Part shown: piece after piece, positions 44,521-52,538 of the stretch
How the letters are laid out: every line of letters starts with the position of its first letter
How positions within the stretch are numbered: position 1 is the stretch's first letter
NCBI RefSeq assembly: GCF_001667015.1
Contig: NZ_LZIS01000123.1
Location: 1-64,000, forward strand
Source of the DNA: Mycobacterium sp. E3198
GTDB taxonomy: Bacteria; Actinomycetota; Actinomycetes; Mycobacteriales; Mycobacteriaceae
DNA: 64,000 nt
Reading direction: 5' to 3'
Translations under genes and position numbers: made by a program
Notes under the pieces: model-generated
The model's database searches: none
What the model was told of the DNA's origin: nothing
What the model saw: only the letters and a program-made list of their open reading frames with translations

Positions 44521-45609
44521 TCAGTACACGCCCTCGATGACGGCCTCGCCCTCGAAGGTGGTGACCGGCCGCACCGCGCTGACGGAGTCGCTGAGCTGAC
44601 CCGCCGGGCCGGGCATTCGGATGGCCAGATCCCGTTCCAGGTTGTTCGGGATGAACATGCCCCTGCTGATGTGGTTCATCACCACCTGGCCCGGCTGCCC
44701 GTAGGGCACGCGTTCTCCGGTGTCGGGATCGACGACCCAGAACACGACGTACGGTGTGCGCGGGTCGAACACGAACGAGCCGTCGTCGGCGGTTCGGGTG
44801 ACCGCTTGCGAGAGCACCATGGTGCTGCCGAAGGCCATGGTGATCGTCGTGTTCGGGAAGATGTCGCGAAGCAGGTCGAGCGTGTCGGCGTCCACATGCG
44901 CACCGCTGAGCAGCAGGTAGCGGATCTTGTCGTTCACCAGGTCCACCACGCGATCGTTGCGGGCGATGGCCTCGAGCAGCGGGGGGGTCGTATGGAGGTT
45001 GGCGACGTTCTGCGTCGCCAGCACGAACACGGCCTGCTCGATGACGTGGTCGACATAGGCGGCCACTTCGGCGGCCGCGTTGCGCGCGGCGAGTTTCTTC
45101 ACCCAGCGGGGGTCGAGGTCGATCGCGTGGAAGACGGCGCCCAGCCGCCCGGACACCAAGCGGGAGAAGTAACCGACCCCGTGCGGGCCGCCGGGCATCA
45201 GGCACAAAAAGCCGTGGCCGCGGACAAAGCCGCCCGTGGCGAAGTCCTCGGTCTGCCACTGCACCACCTGCGCGATCCAGTCCGGCAGCTGCGCGGTCCG
45301 TTTCGGAGCCCCGGTGGTGCCGCCGGATTCGAATATCTGGGGCACCGGCGGGGGTGACCCGTAGCCGCGCGGCACGAGATCCTCCACCGGCACCTCGCGC
45401 AATTCGTTGACGAGGTTGGGGAACAAGCGCAGATCCGCGAAGCTCTTGACATCGGTCAGCGGGTCGAAGTCCAGCGTCCGGGCGGTCCGCAGCCAGAACG
45501 GCGAACCGGTGTGCTCGCCGAAGTGCCAGGCCATCGCGGCGGCCAGATAGGCCTCGGGGTCTTGGATCGGAACCGACCGGGGAACCTCGAGCAGCGAAAA
45601 ATCGCCCAT
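44521..45609 (-). CDS. LuxE-like AMP-forming acyl-protein synthetase
   Basis: 362-residue compact adenylate-forming enzyme. It has the P-loop E-S-G-G-T-T-G-A-P-K-R and then Y-L-L-L-S-G-A-H-V-D, M-A-F-G-S-T-M, and a late H-I-S-R-G-M-F-I-P-N; it lacks the long C-terminal domain of FadD proteins, as LuxE does. ATG 45609 has only a weak ribosome binding site. Four bp upstream of the LuxC-like gene and in the same direction, so a fatty-acid reductase pair is inferred. Substrate is unknown. Confidence 0.75.
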   Translation of the reverse strand: MGDFSLLEVPRSVPIQDPEAYLAAAMAWHFGEHTGSPFWLRTARTLDFDPLTDVKSFADLRLFPNLVNELREVPVEDLVPRGYGSPPPVPQIFESGGTTGAPKRTAQLPDWIAQVVQWQTEDFATGGFVRGHGFLCLMPGGPHGVGYFSRLVSGRLGAVFHAIDLDPRWVKKLAARNAAAEVAAYVDHVIEQAVFVLATQNVANLHTTPPLLEAIARNDRVVDLVNDKIRYLLLSGAHVDADTLDLLRDIFPNTTITMAFGSTMVLSQAVTRTADDGSFVFDPRTPYVVFWVVDPDTGERVPYGQPGQVVMNHISRGMFIPNNLERDLAIRMPGPAGQLSDSVSAVRPVTTFEGEAVIEGVY

Positions 45610-45722
45610 AGCCACCGATCCTGTCACAGGAGCCGGCTCGGCAGGGCCGCGCGCGGGGCGCCGGGCGCACGCGCGGTGAACGTTGCCCCACACCGCGGGA
45701 AACGCTTCGTGGCCAACCGGTT

Positions 45723-46508
45723 TCAGCCGCCGCGCGCCTGCCTGACCGCCTCGGCGACGGCGTCGTTGAAGGCGTGGTAGACCTCGCCGTAGCGGCCGTC
45801 GCGTTCGGCGAACCGCAGGGGCTTGACCCGCTCCACGATGATCTCGTCGGCCTCCGGTTGCGCCTCCAACAGACCGATCGTCTCCGCGATGTACTCGTCC
45901 AACGGCATCGCCCTGGGGTCGCTGGCGTCGAAGCCCCGCCCGCGCTGCAGCCCCGTCTGCACGTGCGGGGGCACGATTTCGATCACCTGCACCGCGGTCC
46001 CGCGCAGCTGGAAGCGCAGCGACTCGGTGTAGGAATGCAGCGCCGCCTTGGTCGCGCAATACGTCGGCGTGACGGCGCTGGGCACGAACGCCAGGCCCGA
46101 CGTGACGTTGAGGATCGCCGCCCGCGGCTTCTTCAGCAGCGACGGCAGCAGCGCCGCCGTGAGCCGGATCGGGCCCAGCAGGTTGATCGCGACGGTCAGC
46201 TCCGCCACGCTGGGGCCGGTCGTGGTGAGGTCCTCGAAGCGCTGGACGCCGGCGTTGTTGATGAGGACGTTGAGGTCCGGATAGTGGTCGGTCACCTCGG
46301 TGGCGAACCGGCGGATGTCGGCGGGATCGCCCTGATCCAGCGACAGCGTCCGGATGCCCGGGTTGGCGTCGGCGACGTCCCGCAGCGGCTCCCGCCGCCG
46401 GCCCGCGATGACCACCGTGTTGCCGAGCCGGTGGAGCGCCTCGGCGAGGCCGCGGCCGATTCCGCTGCCGCCCCCGGTCACCAGCACCGTATTGCCCGTC
46501 ATCCGCAT
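45723..46508 (-). CDS. DltE-like short-chain dehydrogenase
   Basis: 261-residue SDR with T-G-G-G-S-G-I-G-R-G-L-A, A-G-R-R-R-E (NADP preference), N-N-A-G-V-Q, V-T-S-G-L and Y-C-A-T-K, and a C-terminal D-E-I-I-V-E-R-V-K-P-L-R-F-A-E-R-D-G. The ATG at 46508 follows GGAGGGG. Of the DltE (uncharacterised oxidoreductase) group by its I-E-I-V-P-P-H-V-Q-T motif. It lies in the same direction as the LuxE/LuxC-like pair, 113 bp upstream, and might reduce the aldehyde further; that link is speculative. Confidence 0.82.
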   Translation of the reverse strand: MRMTGNTVLVTGGGSGIGRGLAEALHRLGNTVVIAGRRREPLRDVADANPGIRTLSLDQGDPADIRRFATEVTDHYPDLNVLINNAGVQRFEDLTTTGPSVAELTVAINLLGPIRLTAALLPSLLKKPRAAILNVTSGLAFVPSAVTPTYCATKAALHSYTESLRFQLRGTAVQVIEIVPPHVQTGLQRGRGFDASDPRAMPLDEYIAETIGLLEAQPEADEIIVERVKPLRFAERDGRYGEVYHAFNDAVAEAVRQARGG

Positions 46509-46602
46509 TGCCGCTCCCCTCCGTCCAATCAGTACTGTCTCACCTTCGTCCTTTCGCGGACCGCTGGGTAGAGCCGACGTCGGTGCGGACGACCCGGCGA
46601 AG

Positions 46603-46800
46603 CTAGCGGTGCGCCGGATCTTCGTCGACGCGCGTGGGCCACACCGCGTAGAACTGCACGTCACCGCGCTCGTGGGGCGGACCCGGCAATGCGCTCGACC
46701 TGTCGAGCCGGAACGGTCAGCTCCAGCTGCGTGCCGGGCAGCACGGCGGCGCCCACGACGTGGGTACGCCACGACGACGGCAACGCCGAACGGCTGCTGC
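46603..46800 (-). pseudogene. Coding remnant with frameshift
   Basis: Between two real genes there is a 200-bp stretch on the minus strand with coding character but two reading frames. One frame reads T-H-V-V-G-A-A-V-L-P-G-T-Q-L-E-L-T-V-P-A-R-Q and runs into a stop; the next frame continues R-G-D-V-Q-F-Y-A-V-W-P-T-R-V-D-E-D-P-A-H-R to TAG at 46603-46605. No start is visible. It looks like the end of a decayed gene. I cannot name the family. It could also be non-coding with chance composition. Confidence 0.35.
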
Positions 46801-46807
46801 GCCTCGG

Positions 46808-47743
46808 CTAAGCCGCGTGGTTGTGCAGGCGGCGCGGGTCGACGCCCGCGCGGCGCCACGCCGTGGCCGCCCAGGGCAGGTAAATGAACGCCACCGGCAG
46901 CCGGTTGATGAGCGGATTGAGCGCACGCACCACGGCGGTGAACCGCTGGAATCGCTTCTCTTTCTTCGCATCCCATTCCAGCTCGCACACCTCGCGCATC
47001 TGCTGCGGGAGCGTCCCGACCAGCACCAGGCGGGTGTAGGCGTTGAGCGGCGCCGAGAGGATGTTCCACAGCGGCTTGGGAATCCAGCGCGGGCCCGGTA
47101 TGCCTTTGCGGATGTAGCCGGTGCCGTACAGGACGGTCTTGTGCGGGACGAACCGCTCGAGCATCTCGTCCCAGTAGGCGACGAACTCGTCGTAGGTCTG
47201 CGGCTGCCCCCGGTCGCTGACGCCGTAGAGGCCGTACCAGACCTTGCCCTCGTTGAAGATTCGTTCCTTTTCCGCCCGCGACAGCCGGCGGATGAACGTG
47301 TCGGTCGTGTAGATGACCTGGTCGACGAACGTGGCGTGCGCCCAATAGAACAGCTCCGGGTTGAGCGCGTGATACCGCGAGCCGTCGCTGACGGTGCCCT
47401 TGATCGGCTTGTGGAAATCCCGGACCTTGCGCCCCCACTCGTGCGGGTCGTCGGAGTAGACGGTCTTCATCAGCGGCGGCGCGGTTCGCTTGGCCCGGCC
47501 CAACGTGTCGCTGAAGATCACCGAGTGGTCCAGCACGCCCTGGGCGAGCTGCTCGATGCAGTTCTCCACACCGGCCGTGCGCTGGAATCCGAAGAATTGG
47601 GTGCGGTGGTCGCCGTAGAACTTCCAGATCAACGACTCGGGCCCCAGGCGGGGCACCGCCTGGGCCATCGCGTCGTCGACCGGCATGGGGACAGCCTCGC
47701 GAACGCCCGTGTCGAAATCCCGTTCAGCCCATTGCGCTGTCAT
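46808..47743 (-). CDS. MpaB/latex-clearing-type oxygenase (DUF2236)
   Basis: 311-residue protein of the DUF2236 family, to which heme-b oxygenase Lcp and MpaB belong. Typical blocks: E-S-L-I-W-K-F-Y-G-D-H-R-T-Q-F-F-G-F-Q-R-T, Q-L-A-Q-G-V-L-D-H-S, W-A-H-A-T-F-V-D-Q-V-I-Y-T-T-D and E-R-F-V-P-H-K-T-V. Hydrophobic C-terminal helix (V-A-F-I-Y-L-P-W-A-A-T-A-W). ATG 47743 follows GAGGGG. It is divergent from a TetR regulator with a palindrome between them. Oxidative cleavage or hydroxylation of a hydrophobic substrate is possible; the substrate is unknown. Confidence 0.8.
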   Translation of the reverse strand: MTAQWAERDFDTGVREAVPMPVDDAMAQAVPRLGPESLIWKFYGDHRTQFFGFQRTAGVENCIEQLAQGVLDHSVIFSDTLGRAKRTAPPLMKTVYSDDPHEWGRKVRDFHKPIKGTVSDGSRYHALNPELFYWAHATFVDQVIYTTDTFIRRLSRAEKERIFNEGKVWYGLYGVSDRGQPQTYDEFVAYWDEMLERFVPHKTVLYGTGYIRKGIPGPRWIPKPLWNILSAPLNAYTRLVLVGTLPQQMREVCELEWDAKKEKRFQRFTAVVRALNPLINRLPVAFIYLPWAATAWRRAGVDPRRLHNHAA

Positions 47744-47791
47744 CTGGTCCCCTCGCCGCCGCCGCGCGCATCCACACGTTGTGAACCAGAG

Positions 47792-47813
47792 AAACAAACG
47801 CGTATCTTTGTGT
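47792..47813. promoter_or_regulatory. TetR operator candidate
   Basis: ACAAA-N8-TTTGT inverted repeat within the 109-bp divergent promoter region between the MpaB-like oxygenase and the TetR gene. Spacing and position suit a TetR homodimer that represses both genes. Weak arms (5 bp) keep confidence moderate. Confidence 0.45.
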
Positions 47814-47852
47814 CAAATCGTCGTGCCGAACCTGCCGCGAAGGTCGTGAACC

Positions 47853-48446
47853 ATGCCGAACCACAGCCTTGCCGGCGACCTCGGCGAGATGACCGATCTC
47901 GAGCGCACGATCCTGGATACCGCGCGGGCGGTCTTCGAGACCTACGGCGTGCGTCGGGCGAACATCGAGGACGTGGCCGCCCGGGCCGGCGTCAGCCGCA
48001 GCACCATCTACCGGCGTTTCCCGACCAAGGACGACCTGTTCGAGCAGGTGGTGCGCCGCGAAGCGGAACTCTTCTTCAGAACGCTCGACCAGGCGACCGC
48101 GGGCTGTGACCCGCGACAGGCCGTGATCGAGGCCTTCACGCTCGGCGTGCGCCTGGTCCAGGACTCGCCCCTGTACTCCCGGATCGCCGAAAGCGAGCCC
48201 GAACTCTTGGGGATGTTTTCCCGATCGCGGGCCTTTCCGATCGGCCAGTTCGCCGACGGGATCGCCCACACCCTGCGGCGGTGCGGGGCCGACGTGGCAG
48301 AACCCGACCTGGCCAATATCGCCGACATCCTGCTGCGCGTCGCCCTCGGCATCATCGTCTTTCCCACCGACCGACTCGACACCTCAAACGAAGCGGCGGT
48401 GCGGGACTACGCGGCCCGGTACCTCATCCCGATCATCGGCGCTTAG
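47853..48446 (+). CDS. TetR-family transcriptional regulator
   Basis: 197-residue TetR repressor. HTH at residues about 17-62: I-L-D-T-A-R-A-V-F-E-T-Y-G-V-R-R-A-N-I-E-D-V-A-A-R-A-G-V-S-R-S-T-I-Y-R-R-F-P-T-K. The C-terminal ligand domain is helical. It is divergent from the MpaB-type oxygenase gene and likely regulates it. The 3' end overlaps the convergent secreted-protein gene by 4 bp. Confidence 0.9.
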   Translation: MPNHSLAGDLGEMTDLERTILDTARAVFETYGVRRANIEDVAARAGVSRSTIYRRFPTKDDLFEQVVRREAELFFRTLDQATAGCDPRQAVIEAFTLGVRLVQDSPLYSRIAESEPELLGMFSRSRAFPIGQFADGIAHTLRRCGADVAEPDLANIADILLRVALGIIVFPTDRLDTSNEAAVRDYAARYLIPIIGA

Positions 48447-48742
48447 TCGAGGTGGAAGTGCGGCCCGACGTCCTGAGCAGGCCAGGGCAGGCTGGGGTTC
48501 ACGTTGTAACATTCCTCCCGCGGCGGCCCTTGGGTCACGACACGGCCGTCATCGATCGTGTCTCCGGGTGCCTCGTGACAGCGCTGCCAGGTCCCGTTGG
48601 GCTGGATCGGAAAGTCACAGTACGACTCGAAAGGGGCCGTGGTCTGGCATCCCGCGGATGCCGAAGGCGCGAGCCCGACGCCCACGCTCACGAGTCCACC
48701 GACCATTGCCGATGCCGCAAGTCCCGCGATCACGTTTTTCAT
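48443..48742 (-). CDS. Small secreted Cys-containing protein
   Basis: 99-residue exported protein: signal peptide about 1-31 (V-G-L-A-P-S-A-S-A) followed by a 68-residue mature part with four cysteines (G-C-Q-T-T, S-Y-C-D-F, Q-R-C-H-E, E-E-C-Y-N), likely two disulfides, and a His/Asp end (P-H-F-H-L-D). Similar small secreted proteins with this C-D/W-Q-R-C pattern are common in mycobacteria, but function is unknown. ATG 48742. Confidence 0.8.
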   Translation of the reverse strand: MKNVIAGLAASAMVGGLVSVGVGLAPSASAGCQTTAPFESYCDFPIQPNGTWQRCHEAPGDTIDDGRVVTQGPPREECYNVNPSLPWPAQDVGPHFHLD

Positions 48743-48856
48743 TAGTGGAGGCTACGACACTAGTTCTTGGGCCGCTACTCAACATGCGTCAAAAGGTGAC
48801 ACGGCCGCCGTCGATGCGGGTTCGACTTGTCGGTGCCCTGAATTAGCCTGATAGCC

Positions 48857-50242
48857 GTGGCTGGGTTTTCTGGCACACCACGCACCCGATACGCCAGTTG
48901 CGGTGAGACGGACATCGCCTACCAGGTGTTCGGCGATGGACCGATCGACCTGGTGCTGCTGCCCGGGCCGTCGATTCCGATCGACTCCGTCGACGCCGAG
49001 CCGTCGATGTACCGCTTTCACCGGCGACTGGCGTCGTTCGCCCGGGTGATCCGGCTGGATCAGCGCGGCATCGGGCTGTCCTCCCGCGTCCCCTCGACCG
49101 ACGTGATCGGGCCGACGTTCTGGGCGAAGGACGTCGTCTCGGTCATGAACGCCGTCGGATGCGAGCGGGCCACGGTCGTGGCCCCGAGCTTCACCTCGAT
49201 GACCGGGCTCACGCTCGCGGCCGAGTACCCCGAACGGGTGAGCAGCCTGGTCATCATCAACGGCGCGGCCCGCACCCTGTACGCCCCCGACTATCCGATG
49301 GGCGCCAAGGTCGAGGACCTCGACCCGTACACGACCGTCGCGATCGACCCGGACGCGGTCGACCAGGGCTTCGACATGCTCGGCATGATCGCTCCCAGCG
49401 TCGCCCGCGACGATGCCTTCCGCGCCTGGTGGGACGCCGCGGGCAACCGCGCCGCCTCGCCCAGCATGGCGCGCGCCATGATCCTCAGCATCCGGCACGC
49501 CGACGTCCGCGACACGCTGCCGAGGATCGCCGCACCGACGCTGATCCTGCACCGCGCCGAGTCCGACTTCACGCCGATCGCGAACGGCCGGTACCTCGCC
49601 GAGAACATCACCGGGTCGCGCTTCGTGGAGCTACCGGGCGCAGACACCCTGTACTGGGTGGGCAACACCGGGCCGATGCTCGACGAGATCGAAGAGTTCA
49701 TCACCGGCATGCGGGGTGGTTCCGATGCCGAACGCCTGCTGACCACAATCGTGTTCACAGACATCGTCGGCTCGACCGAGCGGGCGGCGGAACTCGGCGA
49801 CGGCCGGTGGCGCGACCTGCTGGACAACCACGACACCATCATTCGCCACGAGCTGCAGCGGTTCGGTGGGAAGGAAGTCAACACCGCGGGCGACGGATTC
49901 GTCGCCACGTTCTCCAGCCCGAGCGCCGCGCTCGCCTGCGCCGACGACATCGTCGATGCGGTGCGGGTGCTGGGCATCGAGGTGCGGGTGGGCATTCACG
50001 CCGGCGAAGTCGAGGTGCGCGGCGCCTTGAAGAACGACATTGCGGGCATGGCCGTGCACATCGGTGCGCGGGTGGCGGCGCTCGCCGAAGCCAGCGAGGT
50101 GCTGGTCTCCTCGACCGTGCGCGACATCGTCACCGGCTCGCACCACCGGTTCGCCGACCGCGGCGACAGCGCGCTCAAGGGCGTTCCGGGTCACTGGCGC
50201 CTGCACGCCCTGCTGCGCGAGCGCGCCGCCGTCAGGCGGTAG
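48857..50242 (+). CDS. Alpha/beta-hydrolase-adenylate cyclase fusion
   Basis: 461-residue two-domain protein of the Rv1900c-like design. Residues 1-280 form an alpha/beta hydrolase with nucleophile-elbow V-V-A-P-S-F-T-S (Ser kept, but the usual Gly before it is Pro and the one after is absent), and a late [12 protein letters not shown]. Residues about 290-455 form a class III cyclase with metal Asp in F-T-D-I-V-G-S-T and A-G-D-G-F, substrate Lys in G-G-K-E-V-N; the transition-state N-x3-R reads H-I-G-A-R, Asn replaced by His. GTG start. Such proteins make cAMP with hydrolase-domain modulation. Low or altered activity is possible. Confidence 0.88.
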   Translation: MAGFSGTPRTRYASCGETDIAYQVFGDGPIDLVLLPGPSIPIDSVDAEPSMYRFHRRLASFARVIRLDQRGIGLSSRVPSTDVIGPTFWAKDVVSVMNAVGCERATVVAPSFTSMTGLTLAAEYPERVSSLVIINGAARTLYAPDYPMGAKVEDLDPYTTVAIDPDAVDQGFDMLGMIAPSVARDDAFRAWWDAAGNRAASPSMARAMILSIRHADVRDTLPRIAAPTLILHRAESDFTPIANGRYLAENITGSRFVELPGADTLYWVGNTGPMLDEIEEFITGMRGGSDAERLLTTIVFTDIVGSTERAAELGDGRWRDLLDNHDTIIRHELQRFGGKEVNTAGDGFVATFSSPSAALACADDIVDAVRVLGIEVRVGIHAGEVEVRGALKNDIAGMAVHIGARVAALAEASEVLVSSTVRDIVTGSHHRFADRGDSALKGVPGHWRLHALLRERAAVRR

Positions 50243-50294
50243 CGGCTAGGCTGGGTCCCGGCTCGCCGCAAGCTATTTGACCGAAGGAGTACGC

Positions 50295-51041
50295 GTGACC
50301 GACGTGCACGTCTCGCTGCCGCCCGCGCTGCGTCGAGCGCTCGAGCTGCTTGCCGACCCGCCGGCGGATCCGGACGTCAGCAAGGGCTACCTGGATCTGC
50401 TCGGCGCGGCATCAGCCGAGGCGGACACCGTCCCCAAGAACACCGGCCCGATCCAGGCGGCATGGGCCTCACCGATCGGGTCGATGTTGTATGACAACGC
50501 CCAGGCCCTGTCGCGCCGGCTGATCAGCGCGTGGGCGTTGCCCCTCGAGTGGCTGAACATCCCGCAGGGCGGCGTCGCGCTGGACGTCGGCTCGGGTCCG
50601 GGCAACGTCACCGCGTCGCTGGCACGCGCCGCCGGCCCCGAGGGGCTGGCCCTGGGTGTCGACATCTCCGAGCCCATGCTCGCCCGCGCGGTGCGCAACG
50701 AGGCGGGCCCGCAGGTTGGCTTCATCAGGGCCGACGCGCAACGACTTCCGCTGCGCGACAACACCGTTGACGCTGTGATCTCAACCGCCGTGCTGCAGCT
50801 GGTTCCGGATCCCGCGGCCGCCCTCGCCGAGATGGCGCGGGTGCTGCGCCCGGGCGGGCGGCTGGCCATCATGGTTCCCACCGTCGGGCGGGCCGCCCGG
50901 TTGTGGGAAAAACTGCCGAACGTCGGGGCGCATGTGTTCGACGACGACGAAATCGGCGACATCCTGGAAAGCAACGGGTTCGCCAGCGTGCGCGTCAAGA
51001 ACTACGGCACCTTTCAGTGGGTGCGCGGCAAGAACGGCTGA
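50295..51041 (+). CDS. Class I SAM-dependent methyltransferase
   Basis: 248-residue methyltransferase. Motif I A-L-D-V-G-S-G-P-G-N-V-T; motif II acidic G-V-D-I-S-E-P-M-L; motif III F-I-R-A-D-A-Q-R-L-P-L; then V-I-S-T-A-V-L-Q-L-V-P-D-P and V-L-R-P-G-G-R-L-A. The GTG at 50295 has AAGGAG at good distance; the upstream TTG is less likely. UbiE/Coq5-like type-11 domain. A helical N-terminal extension of about 90 residues precedes the Rossmann domain. Substrate unknown. Confidence 0.87.
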   Translation: MTDVHVSLPPALRRALELLADPPADPDVSKGYLDLLGAASAEADTVPKNTGPIQAAWASPIGSMLYDNAQALSRRLISAWALPLEWLNIPQGGVALDVGSGPGNVTASLARAAGPEGLALGVDISEPMLARAVRNEAGPQVGFIRADAQRLPLRDNTVDAVISTAVLQLVPDPAAALAEMARVLRPGGRLAIMVPTVGRAARLWEKLPNVGAHVFDDDEIGDILESNGFASVRVKNYGTFQWVRGKNG

Positions 51042-51062
51042 GTCCGCTCGGGCGGGGCCAAA

Positions 51063-51515
51063 TCAGCCCGCGCTCGCCTGGGCGAGCGTGGCGAGCCGGT
51101 CGATCGACTCGCGCAGCATCTCGGGTGTCGTCGAGCCGGCCCTCTCGAAGCGGGTGCTGTCGGTCAGCGCCGTCCAGTCGTAGGTGTGCGTCACGCTGGT
51201 GAGGGTGGCGTTGATCGGGTGGAGTTCCCAGCGCCAGAGGTGGCCTGGCGGCAGCTTTTTCGGTTCCGCCGGTCGCCACGCGATCGTGCTGCCCTCGATG
51301 AACTCCACCACGTGGTTCTCCCGCACGGCGCCGTTGGTCAGCGTCGTCTTGAAGACGTCACCCACCTGCCGGACGCGCTGCCCCGGAGCCGACGAGGCGA
51401 GGTTGTTGTTGCCGTCCCAGCTCGGCTGCTGTGCGGGATCGGCGATCAGTTCGAAAATCCGCTCGGCGCTAGCCGAGATCACACGGGTGGCGCTCACGAT
51501 GCGTTCCGGTTCCAT
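51063..51515 (-). CDS. SRPBCC-family protein
   Basis: 150-residue START/Bet v1-like protein: S-A-T-R-V-I-S-A-S-A-E-R-I-F-E-L-I-A-D-P-A-Q-Q-P-S-W-D-G is the standard start of mycobacterial polyketide-cyclase-like proteins, and R-W-E-L-H-P the usual middle strand. ATG 51515. Convergent with the methyltransferase at 21 bp. Ligand unknown. Confidence 0.82.
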   Translation of the reverse strand: MEPERIVSATRVISASAERIFELIADPAQQPSWDGNNNLASSAPGQRVRQVGDVFKTTLTNGAVRENHVVEFIEGSTIAWRPAEPKKLPPGHLWRWELHPINATLTSVTHTYDWTALTDSTRFERAGSTTPEMLRESIDRLATLAQASAG

Positions 51516-51640
51516 GCCGCTATCCAAACACGCGCGCCGGGGCGGTGCGGATGTGACTTTCGGCGAGCCCGTTGGGGACCTTCGACCGTCGAAGCCCCGC
51601 CAGGCCGGCTGCGATGGTGGTGGTGCCGGGTTCACCCGGT

Positions 51641-51736
51641 GGCCTGTCCGAAGTGCAGCAAGCCCATTTTTGGGTGAGGCCCCCACGGCCTGCTTGACCC
51701 ACCGTCAGAAGACGGGGATCTGCCTTCGGACAGGCC
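51641..51736. repeat. Perfect 13-bp inverted repeat, 70-bp loop
   Basis: ggcctgtccgaag (51641-51653) pairs exactly with cttcggacaggcc (51724-51736). The loop holds two further small hairpins: ccca-ttttt-ggg near 51663-51673 and a cgtc/gacg stem near 51702-51714. It lies in the gap between SRPBCC and SDR genes. It may be a mobile-element remnant, a REP-like unit, or a transcriptional attenuator. Confidence 0.6.
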
Positions 51737-51757
51737 ATTTGACGTCAGCCGGTCCCG

Positions 51758-52450
51758 TTACCCCGCCCGGAGCGCCTCGACCGGTCCGGACAACGCCGCC
51801 TTCATGTATCGGGTGTCGTCATCGGCCAGCACCTCGGCGTCGCCCCGCTCGATGCCGTCGGCGATCTGCCGCGCCACCTCACGCGGGTCGTTCTTGGGCA
51901 CGTCGAAACCGGAGGTCATCTCGGTCTCGGTGAAGCTCAGGTGAACGCCGGTGACCTGGGTGCCCTGCTTTTCCAGCTCGATGCGCAACGAGTTGGTCGC
52001 CGCCCACAACGCCGCCTTCGAATCGCCGTAGCCGCCGAAGCCGGCCACCCAGGACAGGATCGACGCGATGTCGACCAGCGCCCCGCCGCCGTTGTCGGCC
52101 AGGATCGGCGCGAACGCCTTGGCGATCCGCAGCGCGCCGAAGTAGTTCGTCTCGAACACCGCCCGCACCTCCTCGATGTCGCTGCCGAGCAGACTGTGCG
52201 CACCGATGATGCCGGCATTGTTGATCACAATGTCCGCGTCGGTCGCCGTAACGGCCAGCGCGGCAACCGAATCCGGGTTCGTGACGTCCAGCGCTATGCT
52301 GACCACCCGCGGGTCCTCGCTGGGCTTGGGCGACCGCGCCGTGGCGTAGACCTTGGTCGCGCCCCGGCGCAGCAACTCGGCCACGATGGCCTTGCCGAGC
52401 CCGCGCTGTCCGCCGGTGACGACGACCGTCGACCCCTTGATGTTGACCAT
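51758..52450 (-). CDS. Short-chain dehydrogenase controlled with the CGNR regulator
   Basis: 230-residue SDR with T-G-G-Q-R-G-L-G-K, Y-A-T-A-R-S suggesting NADP, I-N-N-A-G-I-I, I-A-S-I-L-S and Y-G-D-S-K. ATG 52450 has AAGGAG upstream. It is divergent from the CGNR zinc-finger regulator; the 85-bp gap contains a perfect 9-bp palindrome. Substrate unknown. Confidence 0.87.
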   Translation of the reverse strand: MVNIKGSTVVVTGGQRGLGKAIVAELLRRGATKVYATARSPKPSEDPRVVSIALDVTNPDSVAALAVTATDADIVINNAGIIGAHSLLGSDIEEVRAVFETNYFGALRIAKAFAPILADNGGGALVDIASILSWVAGFGGYGDSKAALWAATNSLRIELEKQGTQVTGVHLSFTETEMTSGFDVPKNDPREVARQIADGIERGDAEVLADDDTRYMKAALSGPVEALRAG

Positions 52451-52513
52451 GATGATGACTCCTTGACGTAAGTGAAACTGCTTTGCATCTGTCACCGTAG
52501 TTGACGGTAGCGA

Positions 52514-52538
52514 CATAATCAAGTAGATTTTGATTATG
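52514..52538. promoter_or_regulatory. 9+9-bp palindrome overlapping a start codon
   Basis: CATAATCAA (52514-52522) and TTGATTATG (52530-52538) are perfect inverted arms with a 7-nt spacer. The right arm's ATG is the predicted start of the CGNR regulator gene, so binding would block its own promoter/leader and the divergent SDR. AT-rich in a GC-rich genome, which makes chance less likely. Confidence 0.65.

Noticed and set aside
43096..45609. Reading the pair as phenazine biosynthesis genes
   Set aside because: No phz core genes are nearby and the motifs fit LuxC/LuxE-like enzymes better.
43205..45691. 828-codon antisense-frame open reading frame over the LuxC/LuxE-like pair
   Set aside because: Same strand but different frame from two well-supported genes; low-complexity Arg-rich sequence and no ribosome binding site.
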